NCBI GenBank assembly: GCA_024803745.1
Contig: JANJXV010000025.1
Coordinates: 13,804,341-13,868,340, forward strand
Direction: 5' to 3'
Length of the DNA: 64,000 nt
Origin: Megascapheus bottae
Lineage: Eukaryota > Chordata > Mammalia > Rodentia > Geomyidae
Shown in pieces: positions 10,946 through 21,909 of this stretch (within the stretch, counting starts at the first letter, position 1; each line of letters begins with the position of its first letter). A model generated the notes under the pieces. It searched no databases, was not told the origin of the DNA, and was given only the letters and a program-made list of their open reading frames with translations. A program made the position numbers and the translations under genes.

Positions 10946-11329
10946 TCTTGTTCTTAGTGAAGCCGTCCCTGTCCTCCAGTGTGATTAGATTTCTTTATTG
11001 TGTCTCCAGCTCTAAAATGTCATCATACCCTGTTACAAACAGTTATTTATGTACTTCTAAGCCTCAAAGCTCCACTCCCTCCCATAAACCACTTTGTTCA
11101 CAGCCCAAACTTCTTTTTGTTTTTGGTCAGCATATCCCACATCTAAACTTCCAAATAGATGATACATTTCTTTGTTATGAGTCCTTTTCATATTTTTAAA
11201 CCAGTAAGTTTTTGGTGGGGGAGGGGTTCACTAAAGTCCAAAACTGAACAAAACTGAAAGATGAGTAGATACCTAATTTTAAAGTTGTGTGTATGTGTGT
11301 GTGAACCATAATTTATTTACTGATGTGTT

Positions 11330-11660
11330 CTTTTAAAAAAGTACACTGATTAGATCCCCTAAACTATTCAGAGAATGACAAGCTCTTTGAAGTACTCTGG
11401 GAATAATTGCTAATGAAACTAGCCCAATTACATTTCTTACTACTGATTAAAAGTAATCTAGACCTTCATATGAACAGGAATTTGGTTGCTTGGGTGGGAT
11501 TTTATAGCTATACCACTATAAATTTATACTCACCATATAAAAACTGTCAATGTACATAATTAATTGCCAAAACATTCCCTAGGGTTAACTGTCAACTGAA
11601 TTAACTAAGCAATACAGTTATGTTTTAATTAGCCATTTTAAGGCCTGTAGAATTAGGTGT
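11330..11660. promoter_or_regulatory. Candidate conserved noncoding element
   Basis: Repeat-free AT-rich island with TAATTA homeodomain cores at 11557-11562 and 11626-11631, plus GCTAATGA, CCAATTAC and CTGATTAA. Its function is inferred only from motif density. Confidence 0.25.
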
Positions 11661-12170
11661 GGAATGCAGGGTGATAATTTTATATACAAAATTCTCTTTT
11701 AATTTCCTGTGGTATTTTAAATACATAAGTATATATGTCTTAATCAAATATTTCATCTTTCCTCCTTCTTTCTTTTCCTCCCTCCTTCCTTCCTCCCTCT
11801 CTTCTGTCTTTCATAATTCTTATAGTTTGGCTTATATTTGTCTTTTAATAGTATGAAGCAAACACTTTCTGTAATATAGAGACTTTGTAATGGAGCGGTT
11901 GCCAACTATTCCATAGTCTAGGATTTATTTATAAAACCAACACTTTCTAAAGTTTCCTGTATTATTAAAATGTTCATGGGAAAAACCATTAGGTACCTGT
12001 AATTGGAGTTCTTTCCATTATATAGGAAACAATTTTGTTCAAATAGTTATGAGTTGCTAAGTTCATGAAAGCAATTGGTCATAATTGTTAAATGATATCT
12101 AACTAAAAATGTTGCTCATATATCTTACAAATTAATCACAATTGCCTGTTCCTTTTCCAATAGATCCAGT
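11661..12170. other. AT-rich spacer with pyrimidine tract
   Basis: A TTCC/TCCC-rich stretch lies at 11755-11805. The rest is unrecognised. Confidence 0.45.
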
Positions 12171-12171
12171 C

Positions 12172-12222
12172 TACACACACACACACACACACACAGACAC
12201 ACACACACACGTGTATGTGTAT
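12172..12222. repeat. (CA)n microsatellite
   Basis: About 19 CA units with one G interruption, ending in GTGTATGTGT, so it runs into a short inverted TG stretch. Confidence 0.95.
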
Positions 12223-12704
12223 ATTCTGAGTATACTAATAAATCAGTAAAATGTCACATACTTGGCAGTTCCTAAGTTACATTTAGAATGGATTCAAATT
12301 TCGATTATTTGATCACATAGCATCTGGCTACCAGACACCGGAATGAATTATGGAAGAGGCTGTTTATTTCAAAAGAATGAAGATATCCTGACAGATTACC
12401 TGATAGCCCTTTGATATACTCTCAAATAGTAATTGACTTGATACCAAGTCACTGTTCATCTGAACACTGAATCAGTTGAAAATAAGAAGTGTAAGACAAC
12501 AAAAAATGTTAGGCTGCTTTCTAGATCTCAGTCTGAAATCCTCTTAGATCCCAGTGACCTATCTTGAAGACATCTATTAACCAAACATATTAGAGTTTAT
12601 TTGCTTCTTTGTGGGCCATGGAGCCAGTGAAGTAGATTTTTTTTTAAAAGATTGTCTCAAGTGGAAATCTCTCTCTGCTTTTATCTCATTAAAAAGCAAA
12701 GACT

Positions 12705-12909
12705 GGGAAGGAGTTTGGCCTAGAGGTAGAGTGCTTGCCTAGCATGCATGAAGACCCGGGTTCAATTCCTCGGTACCACATGCATAGAAAAAAGCTGGAA
12801 GTGGTGCTGAGGCTCAAGTGGTAGAGCTCTAGCCTTGAGAAAGTCCAAGGACAGTGCTCAGGCCCTGAGCTCAAGCCCAGGGCTGGCAAAAAAAAAAAAA
12901 AAAAAAAAG
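12705..12909 (+). mobile_element. IDL-Geo SINE
   Basis: Full length with intact GGTTCAATTCC box and an A-tail of about 20. Target-site duplication AAAAGCAAAGACT at 12692-12704 and 12910-12922. Confidence 0.94.
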
Positions 12910-12984
12910 AAAAGCAAAGACTTCAGAATCTATGTGTTTTGGTTAGAACACTGGATTAGCTTCCTAATGGGTCCATACCCAACG

Positions 12985-13225
12985 TCCTGAAGTTCAGACC
13001 CAACTGATAAACCCAAACAAAGAATTTGATAGTCAGCTGTATGGACTTTGATACATTTCTTAATCTCTTTGGGACTTATGTTTCATATCTGCAAAAAGAA
13101 CATAAAAATATCTTCTCAGTGAATCATTTGGAAGAGTAAATGAAAAAAAGTCAATGGAAAATGCTTTACAAATATAACATCAAAATACAAAGCTAGCAAA
13201 AGTCTGTTATTATCCTATTTCCATC
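12985..13225 (+). mobile_element. MIR SINE
   Basis: TTCTTAATCTCTTTGGGACT, ATCTGCAAAAAGAACATAAA and AATGCTTTACAAATATAAC follow the MIR order (cttaacctctctgtgcct, atctgtaaaatgggaataat, agcgctttgaacagt). One of the longer MIR copies here. Confidence 0.7.
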
Positions 13226-13289
13226 AGATTTTATAAAATCATCTTGAATGCTCACATTGCATACGATATTTATCTACCTTTTTAAAAGG

Positions 13290-13382
13290 GAGAGATGTGG
13301 CTGTGGGCGAGGCATATGTGGTTGAGTGCCTAGTTTAGAAAGCACAAGACCCTGAGTGCAAACCCCAGTACCACCAAAAAGG
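13290..13382 (+). mobile_element. ID-type SINE monomer
   Basis: AGAGATGTGGCTGTGGGCGA, CACAAGACCCTGAGTGCAAA and CCCCAGTACCACCAAAAA follow the ID element layout without a Geo module. Diverged A and B boxes. Confidence 0.65.
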
Positions 13383-13416
13383 GAATAAAGAAATAAAGAA
13401 AAAAAATAAAAGATTA

Positions 13417-13636
13417 AGCTGGGCGTGGTGGCTCACTACTATAATCCCAGCTACTCAGAAAGCTGAGATCTGAGGATCAAGGTTCAAAGCCAGCCCGGGC
13501 ACAAAAGGACCTGAGACTCTTCTCTCCAATTAACTTCTAGAAAACGGAAGTGGGGCTTGGCTCAAGGATAGGGCTGTAGCCTTGAGCTGCAGAGCTCAGA
13601 CACAGCGTTCAGGCCAAGTTCAAGATGACTACCCAC
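13417..13636 (+). mobile_element. B1-headed Geo SINE
   Basis: Starts GCTGGGCGTGGTGGCTCACT, close to the 7SL-derived consensus. The Geo module is intact up to CAGGCCAAGTTCAAG, where the usual CCTGAG is lost, and the tail is a short (CA)n at 13629-13643 in place of poly(A). Confidence 0.85.
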
Positions 13637-13759
13637 ACACACACAAATTAAAAGAGTAGCTGTTTCTTCTCTCTGAATTATGTCTGATTTTACAGTAGCA
13701 CTAAATGCAATCATTTTCCTTGAATTCAGCATTCTCTCAGATCTCATTTATCTCAACAA

Positions 13760-14670
13760 CTGGAGGGAGTCAGTAACCCATTCTATTTGTATATGGCATG
13801 CAGATGCATATGTAAAATTATGCAGATAGACATATTACACATGCAAATGAATTTATGTGGGCTATAACTGCCATATGGAAAATTTATTATCTATTATGAC
13901 TTATAATGTTATCACACAGTATTATATACTGAGCATAGTATTTTTACATAAATTACATTCTATTCATGTTCTAATATGCTGAGGGCATTTAAAATATATC
14001 GAAATAAGAATGGGAGAGACTTTGGACAAAGAGATAAAGAGATCTTGTAGATGGTGCTGTGAAGCTAGCATTTCTCTCTTGTCCTGGAAACCACTGAAAA
14101 GCAGCAAAAAAATGAGGGGGGGAAGACGAACTTCTAACAAAACAAAACAAAAAATTAAGTGGGAGAATTGCCAAAAGTAGAATATATTTAGAAATACATA
14201 ATATATATGTTAAACTTAATTTTTTTCATTTGTACAGGGGTAAACATACTGTATTAAATATGTAAGGTTTTATCTACATGGGTTTGATTACAGAAATTAA
14301 TAAAGTATTCTCTAAATAATAAAAGAAATATATAATGTATAAAAGGGAAGACATTGCAGTTATGCATCTTGTAAAAGGAAAAAAAATACACTTTTGAAAG
14401 ACAGGGTATGCCCTGAACTGCATAAAGTTTCCATAAAGGTATGGAACTTTATACCTGCCAGCAAAAGCAAAAGTAGGGTACACGTGATGATGCCTGTACA
14501 AAGATCCCCTTTGTACTTGAACTTATTCCAGAAGGGGAAAAATAAACAAAGCTAAAAAACCCCAACACATCAGACCCAAATATATCTTCAGGAAGCAGTC
14601 ATCACTGTCTGAATCAGGAAAAAGTAACTTTGCTTTGGACAAAACTCAGTGGCTTAACCCATTCACTTAA
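13760..14670. other. AT-rich unique sequence
   Basis: No repeat recognised. Minus-strand open frames at 13989-14174 and 14274-14501 are short and unsupported. Confidence 0.45.
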
Positions 14671-14684
14671 GAAAGATAATTTAA

Positions 14685-14914
14685 GCCAGGTGTGGTGCTT
14701 ACTCCTGTAATCCTAGCTACTCAGGAGGCTGAGATCTGAGAATCAAGGTTCAAAGCCAGCCCAAGCACAAAAGGACCTGAGACTTATCGCCAATTAACCT
14801 CTAGAAAATGGGAATTGGGGCTTGGCTCAAGGGTAGAATGGTAGCCTTGAGCTGAAGAGCTCAGGGACAGCAGCCAGGCCTTGTTCAAGCCCCATGACCT
14901 ACCAAAAAAAAAAA
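14685..14914 (+). mobile_element. B1-headed Geo SINE, reference copy
   Basis: The clearest full-length example: GCCAGGTGTGGTGCTTACTC, a B1 body to about 14770, a linker TATCGCCAATTAACCTCTAG, then the Geo module (GGCTTGGCTCAAGGGTAGAA ... TTGTTCAAGCCCCATGACC) and an A-tail of about 13. Target-site duplication ATAATTTAA at 14676-14684 and 14916-14924. Confidence 0.9.
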
Positions 14915-14929
14915 AATAATTTAACATGC

Positions 14930-15410
14930 ACTATTAGCATAAGAAAAGTTTTCGTTGGCCCTGGCATTTTCCCAACCTGAACGTTTGCAAATATCAGGTC
15001 CAGGAAAAACTCATATTGCTAAGATAAAAATTTCAAAAGAAACAAACAAAGGATCTAATGTAAGAGCTGGCAAAGAATAAAGCAAGCAGCAGATAAGCAA
15101 CCGGAAAAGATTTCCATGGGAAAGATGAAAATGATGATCCAATACTTTGCCAGTAAATGAACAAACGAAGTAATTGCTTCTGTGGCAGAAAGAACACACA
15201 TCAAAGGCTCCAGGAAGAGGTCATGAAGTATAAGAAGGGGAGGAGAGATGTGATCAGGCAGAACTGGGAAGGAAGGCTGAAAGAAAAAAAGAATGGAAAA
15301 ACACCATCAAAAGGAGACCAGAGGTGGAATAATCAGCAGGGAGACTAGATGCTGCTCAGATGCTGCAATGGGGAACACAGGAGAGAAATGGAGGAATGAT
15401 GTAAAAAATA
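14930..15410. other. Unique purine-biased sequence
   Basis: Open frames at 15157-15348 and 15293-15475 are Lys/Gly-rich by base composition. The second one reads into a SINE stub, so neither is called. Confidence 0.4.
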
Positions 15411-15413
15411 AGA

Positions 15414-15443
15414 CTCAACCACTAGGCCAAACTCCTGGCCCCC
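15414..15443 (-). mobile_element. 30-bp stub of an IDL head
   Basis: ACTCAACCACTAGGCCAAAC then TCCTGGCCCC is the reverse complement of the first 30 or so bases of the IDL head. Nothing of the remaining element is present. Confidence 0.7.
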
Positions 15444-15529
15444 AGCCATATATTTTAAAATGGCAAAGGCCATAGGTTTCCCCTGTTAAATGTTAGACTT
15501 AATGTAAACATATACATAAACACAGGGCT

Positions 15530-15665
15530 ATATATGTATATATGTATGTGTATATAGATAAATATGCAACTATATGTACATATATGTATATATGTATAAT
15601 ATGTATGGCACATATGATTGATCTAACTAGAGATACTATGATCTAACATGAGATACTATGATAAA
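15530..15665. repeat. TATATG-type repeat and a 20-bp duplication
   Basis: Irregular TATATGTA units to about 15605, then GAGATACTATGATCTAACAT repeated as GAGATACTATGATAAAGCC, a short direct repeat at 15631-15664. Confidence 0.8.
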
Positions 15666-15724
15666 GCCCCACTGAACAATTAGCATACATTTAACCATAA
15701 AGAACATTAGAAAGTTGGAACATG

Positions 15725-15935
15725 TCTTGGGGTATAGGTACTTGTGGGAGGGGAAGGAGGGAGAATATAATCAAAATACTTCATGTACATGTATGATAAT
15801 GAAATAAAAAACTGTTAAAACTGGTTTTGAAATGGGGAAGAGGGAGAATGATGGAAGAGGTCAAGATCTATTGTACATTTAATGAGAAATGTTAAAGTAG
15901 CACCTGTACAACTATTGGATGCTAATTTTAAACAT
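15725..15935 (+). mobile_element. L1 3' UTR-like fragment
   Basis: GGGAGGGGAAGGAGGGAGAA (the L1-style purine tract), TCAAGATCTATTGTACATTT and CCTGTACAACTATTGGATG align in order with the 55.4-55.7 kb copy. Old and diverged. Confidence 0.65.
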
Positions 15936-15995
15936 CCAGTGTGAAATCATAGGCACTGTAAAGTGGCTGACTTTTTTTTTAAAAAGCATAGAACT

Positions 15996-16188
15996 GGGGC
16001 TGGGAATTTGGCCTAGTGGTAGAGTGCTTGCCTAGCATGCACAACAACCTGGGTTCAATTCCTCGGTACCACATACACTGAAAAAAGCCAGAAGTGGTGC
16101 TGTGGCTCAAATGATAGAGCTCTAGCCTTGAGGAAGGCCCAAGGATTGTGCTCAGGCCTTGAGTTCAAGCCCCAGGACTGGCAAAAAA
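15996..16188 (+). mobile_element. IDL-Geo SINE
   Basis: Full length with GGTTCAATTCC box and right GAGTTCAAGCCCC box. Target-site duplication AAAAAGCATAGAACT / AAAAAGCATAAAACT (one mismatch) at 15981-15995 and 16187-16201. Confidence 0.93.
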
Positions 16189-16321
16189 AAAGCATAAAAC
16201 TCAGGACCAATGGAGAATATAAGCCTTGCTAGAACATTCTAAAAGGCATTTAAAAGATCCACAAATTGCTTCACATAGTAGATGCCTTGAAAGATCTCTG
16301 TTGAATGATAAATCCACACAC

Positions 16322-16612
16322 TCTTCTTAAAATTTATTTATTATTAAGTAGCTGTGTAAAGTTCCATCAGTCAGACTGTGAGTGCAGTGCTTCTTGATCA
16401 ATATTACCCCTTCTTTCCTTTTTCCCCATTCCTTCCCTCACATCCCTACCCTTAAGTTATACAGTTCATTTCTTCATAATATACATTGGCTAGAATGACT
16501 ATATTTGCTCACCTTTCCTCCATTCATGAATCCTCACACTCTTATCTGTCATATGGGGATCTGTCTCATTGTCCAGTTAGTGTCATTTTCATTTGAGTGA
16601 TTTCCTGATACT
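16322..16612 (-). mobile_element. L1 3' UTR-like fragment
   Basis: Reverse reading: purine-rich GGGAAGGAATGGGGAAAAAG, then GATCAAGAAGCACTGCACTC and CACAGCTACTTAATAAT. It aligns with the 54.7 kb copy on the same strand (AGTAGCTGT, GTGCAATGCATCTTGATCAA). Confidence 0.7.
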
Positions 16613-16870
16613 GTATGTTAGGGTCACAAAGTACCAACACAGCCACTTCTGTGCCACAACAAAAAATTAGCAGTTTGGAATTGGTCAAAATAGAAGAAAC
16701 ATAATTACAAATGGCCATAAAGCCACCTCCCTGTTGTCCTTTTAATCTATGAAATTACTAGTGGCAAAGATAATGCTTTATTTATTTTGCATGTGGTAAG
16801 GATTTCGGTGGGGATGAGGTAGGATGCTCATTGTACTCTTTCCATATTAAGCTGACTGGCTTGTAATTTT

Positions 16871-17007
16871 TTTTTTTTTTTTGCCAGTCCAGGGCTTGAG
16901 CTCAGGGCCTGAGCACTGTCCATGGGTTTCTCAAGGCTAGAGCTCTACCACTTGAGCCTAAGCACTACTTCTGGCTTTTTTCAGTGTAGGTCAAACTCCC
17001 GGCCCTG
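16871..17007 (-). mobile_element. IDL-Geo SINE with internal deletion
   Basis: The Geo module is whole, but the head jumps from TCAGTGTAGG straight to TCAAACTCCCGGCCCTG, losing about 50 bases that normally hold the A and B boxes. A copy built this way should be unable to drive pol III from its head. Confidence 0.85.
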
Positions 17008-17019
17008 GCTTGTAATTTT

Positions 17020-18180
17020 TAAAGCCAAGTTTGTCAATTCCTGTTAACACTAACTCAGAGTTCATAGCTCTATATATCATAGAAGTGTGAGGTCAAGCAA
17101 TTTATATAGAAATATTTTGCGAGGAGTTGAACAACTTGGAGATCATTTCTGTACTGACTCATGTGTGCATCTGATCTGATGATTGCACCAATTTATACAG
17201 CAGGCCCTGGTTCCACATTTGCTTTTTCTCAGATTCCTTTATCCACCCTCCCTTTCCTTTCCTTCATGCCATCATTCTATCAATAAACACTCTCTTTTTC
17301 TTTTCTTTTTCCTGTGTGTTGGTGCGTTGTCTTTAATAATGATGCCCTACACTCTAACATAGGCAGCACAGATCTTGTTTTGCCATTAATTCAGGAAGAA
17401 AAGAGGAAGGTACTTCCTGTATTTTACGCAAAACATTGCAAGGGCAGATAGGGGGGTGAGGGGGGAAAATGTTCTGCTCTACCCACCTTCATTCGACAGA
17501 ACAATAGACAGCTATAATCTCTTGACACCCACAGCTAATTTATCCAACCAGAAGACAGGTAGCACTTGGCACACAGCCTCTCCTGTCTGAATAGGTGCAG
17601 TAAATACTCAGCTTAATAGTAGCTACTCAGGCAGGAGGGCAACAGATCACAGCATGGCGTTTTTATAATCTTCCTGGCATGCCGACAGCTAGGAGCATCA
17701 GCTCATGCATGTTCCTCCTCTGTGATGCTTAGGATGCATGGAACTGTTAGATGGTGACACATTGTGCCTTGAAGCAAATTTAACTGTGTTATATCCCCTC
17801 TGATCTGCAGCTTTGTACATCTGTTACGCTGTCTCCTAAACTTCTGTGAGCACATCTGTGGAGACGTGTCTTGATGCTGGTGTGCAGGAGAAGCCCGGCG
17901 TGGGGTTTCTTTGTAGTGCTTCTTGTTTATCTGCCAGGAGTTTCTCTGTTCCACTGCAAGACTACTGTTAAATACATTGTCTTGGCCCAAAAGATAATAA
18001 TAACCTTGTGATAAATAGGAGGGACATACTTAATCAAGGCAGGATGAAATTCTTGTCTGGAGAAGCATCCATTAAAAACAACACAAAACAAAATGGACTC
18101 CCCTCCCCCTCATAGATCTGTGGCTCATCTGGATTCAGATTTAGATCCTGTCCCAAGTTTCCCCTTCCTTCAAGGAGAGG
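17020..18180. other. Unique sequence, nothing firmly recognised
   Basis: CAATAAACACTCTCTTTTTC at about 17280 resembles a polyadenylation region but has no partner that would make it an LTR. The 95-codon minus frame at 17703-17990 has no recognisable domain. Confidence 0.4.
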
Positions 18181-18189
18181 AATGGCTTC

Positions 18190-18335
18190 CTACAATGAAA
18201 CAAATGCAAACTTGTTTCAACATTGTGGTATGTCTGCTAACATTCCCATTGGTGAAAGCAAATCAAATGGGTGGCCAAGCCCAGGGGAGGAAATTTGCTT
18301 ATCATGAAGCAAGTCAGAGGACAAGCTCAGCATCC
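18190..18335 (+). mobile_element. Old interspersed repeat fragment
   Basis: TCTGCTAACATTCCCATTGG, TGAAAGCAAATCAAATGGGT and GGCCAAGCCCAGGGGAGGAA follow the order of a common ancient mammalian repeat ('ccattggccaaagcaagtcacatggccaagccca'). I cannot assign its family. The open frame at 18093-18353 overlaps it and is not called. Confidence 0.45.
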
Positions 18336-18640
18336 AAGGGCCAGAAAGCCTGATCCTCCCCAAAAAACCAGGAATGGGAGAGAAGGCCAATATTGTTTGT
18401 TATTCTCTTATCCCCTCTACAACCTGGTTTTTGCCTAGGGAAGGAAGAAAGCATTTCTGTGAGCCAGATACTGGGATTTTGCGTATGTTGAGCTCATCAG
18501 TGGGGACTTTCATTCTGAAAGATTCCAAAGACATAATATTAACAACCAAATAGCTTGATCATGATAAAAAAAATCTGATGTTCGTAAGACCATATAGTAT
18601 GACACTAAATGTAAGGACCTCCAGGATAAAGAAACAAAAG

Positions 18641-19035
18641 CCATATAATGAGTGATTGTTGTCCTTAATGTACTATGTTATCTCATCTCTTTTGCTATTC
18701 CTTGGTTATATCATATTGTTACAATATTTCACCTTGTTATCTGATATATTTTATATGTGCTTAATTGGTTATTTGAAATTGGATTGGGAAGGGGGGAAAA
18801 TCAAAAAGAGCGGAGGGAGGGGGGAGGGAAATGGGGACCATGTTATGAGAAAGGGTATCAATGTTTGTAAAGTAATATACCTTCTATCTGGTGAATATAA
18901 TGTAACCCTTCTATTAATTACAATAAAAAATAAATTTAAAAAATCCGATGTTGAAAAAGTAATCTACTCATTACCTTACGAATGTAAATGTAACCCCTAT
19001 ATATCACCCTGACAACAAAATAAAATTAAAAAAAA
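18641..19035 (+). mobile_element. L1-like 3' end with two successive tails
   Basis: An AT-rich stretch (GAGTGATTGTTGTCCTTAAT...), a G-rich purine tract at 18786-18840, then a first end TGTAACCCTTCTATTAATTA plus A-rich tail, then a second related end GAATGTAAATGTAACCCCTA ... AATAAAATTAAAAAAAA. Purine tract, AATAAA and A-tail are features of rodent L1 3' UTRs. The 118-codon frame at 18656-19012 is within it and has no ORF2 similarity that I see. Confidence 0.7.
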
Positions 19036-19139
19036 TCTCTATATCCTGTCAGAAAGATTCAATAGAGAATTTTGAGAGTTTTGTTTTGATTCTTCAGTTC
19101 AGAGTGAAATATTCTGTGGTTGGAAAGTTTCCCTGAAAG

Positions 19140-19296
19140 AAAAAAAAGCCAGAAGTGGTGCTGTGGCTCAGGTGGTAGAGTTCTAGCCTTGAGAAAACCC
19201 AAACATAGTGCTCAGGTCCTGAGCTCAAGGCCCAGGATTGGCAAAAAAAAAAAAAAAAAAAAAAAAAAAGAAAGAAAGAAAGAAAAAAGGAAAGGA
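19140..19296 (+). mobile_element. Geo module without head, long A/GAAA tail
   Basis: Begins at AAAAAAAGCCAGAAGTGGTG, the linker before Geo, and runs to GGATTGGCAAAA. The tail is about 27 A and then (GAAA)4. No IDL or B1 head precedes it, so it is either 5'-truncated or a solo Geo. Confidence 0.85.
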
Positions 19297-19299
19297 GGC

Positions 19300-19925
19300 T
19301 CCACTTGAGAAAACTCAACTTCTTCATATGTACCTCTTCTCTTGATGCAAATCTTACTTGCTCAATAGTTCTGTGTAGTGTTTACCAGCACTTTCCATGT
19401 ATAAATGCTTAAAGAAAGAAAATATTGTGAAGAGGCCTGGGTCTGTATCAGGACTGTTCTATTGTGCAGTTGGCATCCATTCTGACTGGCCAAATGATCA
19501 TTTGGATGAGATAATGCTCAGGCTTTAGAGTTGACTAAATATATTCAACATCATTCTTGGCTGGTGTATTTAGACATTTGTGATTCTGGCTCTTTGTTAG
19601 GCATGAAAATCCAATTCCAATTGGTGTATCTACTCTTCTAAAGAAATCTGTTTGGGTCATAGCTTTCAAGGAACATCAGCCTTTGATTGAATCACAAACT
19701 CTACATCTCAACTCCCTCCCTGTCCCCTGTCCACAGTGCCCAGGGATGGGCACTTGACTCAAAGACAACAAATGACTACCTTCAGAGCTATCATATGTAC
19801 TGTTATTTAGCTGTATTGGGACAATTAGATTTCTGAGGACAATGAATTGGGAAATACAGAGCAAATCAGTAGCTAAAAATTTAACTAATGGAATGAGATT
19901 TTGCACCGCATCTAAAAATCAATTT
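19300..19925. other. Unique or very old repeat sequence
   Basis: GGGATGGGCACTTGACTCAA near 19742 recalls an ancient repeat phrase but is too short to assign. No gene seen. Confidence 0.35.
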
Positions 19926-19929
19926 GTTA

Positions 19930-20335
19930 GGATCAATCTGTTCTCTATTGTGGCAAAATAAATTCCTCCTGAACATCATGGCTTTAAAGAACAGTATAAG
20001 TTACTTTATCCCACAGTTTCTCACTTTGATATAGACTTTGCTTTAGTTCTTCTCATGAGCTTGTAGTCTAGGTGTTGGCTGAGGCCACCATCATTTCAAA
20101 ACTCAACCATGCAAGATTCACTTCTAAGCTCATTCACACAGCTGTTGGCAGGGTTCATTACTTCACCAGATGTTGAACAAAGGGCCTCCATTCTCGGAGG
20201 CTCTTGGCTGACAGTCTGGTTCCTAACTGGGTGGTGGCCCATCCCATCAGAGGGGCATGCTAAAAGAGACAGGAGGAAAATACAAGCAAAGTCACAAGTC
20301 TTGAATGACTTTGTCTCAAAAGTGAGTCTGTGTCA
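19930..20335 (+). mobile_element. Old interspersed repeat, LTR-like
   Basis: TGTGGCAAAATAAATTCCTC, CACAGTTTCTCACTTTGATA, TTGGCTGAGGCCACCATCAT, CACTTCTAAGCTCATTCACA and AGCTGTTGGCAGGGTTCATT occur in the order of a well-known ancient mammalian repeat. I recall the sequence but not its family name with certainty. The open frame at 20109-20384 lies in it. Confidence 0.55.
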
Positions 20336-20479
20336 GTCAGGGAATCTGGGCCAGCAGGAGGTAAGTGTGAAGAAGTTATTGTAAGGAAGTAGTGATTGGA
20401 GGGCAGTTAGGCAGTTCAGAGATCTGCAGGGTAGGCTACCAGGAAAGGCAAGCTAAAGGTCTCAGAGGGACAAACTGAA

Positions 20480-21385
20480 CTACTGCCACACAGGTGAGAT
20501 TTCTTCTGTTTCAGGGAAGCCTCAGTTCTGCCTAACATCTTTCATGTTACTGATTTTCACCCATTCCTATTCATTCACATAATCTCTCTTACTTAAAGTC
20601 AACTGATTATGGACTTCAATCACACGATAGAATGCCTTCATAGCAATACCTGGGATAGTTTTGTCTAAATAACAGGAATTGTAGCCAAGTCATCTTTGAC
20701 AGACCAAAACAATTCTATCATAATGTCTTTAAAGTTTTGTCATATTTTATACACTAGAAGCAAACCATCATACCCAGGTGATACTCAAAGGAAGCATATG
20801 AATATCAGGAAGCAAGGATCACTAGAAACTATTTACAAGGCCAGCTCCCAGAGTCACTTTGTAATTTTACTTGCAAAATAACTTTTGCAAGGGCAAATGG
20901 TTTAAAAAATGTTCTTAACTCTGGAGAAATCTGCATAGCCATTTATATTTGTTGAATTAATTATGGCTAAATGAATGAGGTCTTGTTCAGTGGTTAATTA
21001 CACAGGTTTGGTGAGCAAACATAGTTTGCAACTTCAAGTGAACACATTGAATTCTGTACAACAAACATTCTAATAAATGTGGTTTTAGCTAACAAATATT
21101 TATAATCTCAAGGTTACAAGTCAGTGTTCCTCAGAATATTATAGCAAACCTCTGAATAGCACAGGAAAAGTCCTCTGGTGTTATTAGTTTGAAAATGTAG
21201 GCTTAAATTTCAGATGACAAAAACAAAATAATAAGTCTAGATGTACCCAAAGTGTCATGAAAAATAGTATGCAAATATTGAAGAAAAATAATGGCAATTC
21301 AGAGTTTTGCATTCTCCAAATCTTTGGGTCAACCGAGTTATATGTACTATACAAAATGTATTGAGCTAGGCACTGTTATTTTATG
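20480..21385. other. AT-rich unique sequence
   Basis: No recognised repeat or gene. Confidence 0.4.
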
Positions 21386-21389
21386 TTCA

Positions 21390-21583
21390 ATGTTGAATGG
21401 ATGAAGAAAAACAATACATACCTACATTCATACATACAAACATACCATCGAATATTATTCAGTCATAAAGAAAAATGAAATTATATCATCTGCAGGAAAA
21501 TGACTGGAATAAATGTGGAACAAAATAAGCCAAGCTCAAACATTCAAGTATTGCATGTTTACATTCATTTGTGTAACCTAGAC

Positions 21584-21621
<38 letters not shown>

Positions 21622-21905
21622 ACCTGCATGTAAAAGGGGTAATGTCTAGGGTGATCTCCTAGGGGGCATCAGTGGGTTTAAGACAGATACTGGGAGGTGA
21701 AAGCAAAGGACATTACATGTATATATATGAAGACCACACAATGAAACCCACTAGGTAGTTCCCAAAAGTGGGGGAAAGTAGGAGAGATGTGGAAATTTAA
21801 TAGAGAGGCGAACCTGTTCTAAAGTGTACTGTGTGCATGCATGGGATTATCATAATGAAACTCCCTCATATTACCAATGTACACTAATTAGGAAAAAATA
21901 CAATC
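21390..21905 (+). mobile_element. L1 ORF2 end plus 3' UTR
   Basis: CATCGAATATTATTCAGTCA, TAAAGAAAAATGAAATTATA and GCAGGAAAATGACTGGAAT match the last part of ORF2 ('atggaatactatgcagccataaa', 'gggacatggatgaa'). A 3' UTR with GGGGGAAAGTAGGAGAGATG follows. A (GAT)n microsatellite interrupts it at 21584-21621. Frames are broken; the copy is dead. Confidence 0.85.
21584..21621. repeat. (GAT)n microsatellite inside L1
   Basis: About 12 units of GAT lying just after the end of the ORF2-like sequence. Confidence 0.95.
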
Positions 21906-21909
21906 ACTG

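Noticed and set aside
17230..17340. Possible retroviral LTR end (AATAAA plus pyrimidine run)
   Set aside because: No matching second LTR, no TG...CA ends and no primer site nearby.
18656..19012. 118-codon frame with hydrophobic N-terminus, like a membrane protein
   Set aside because: It lies in an L1-like 3' end that recurs at 57.6 kb with the frame changed; the hydrophobic stretch is AT-rich repeat sequence.
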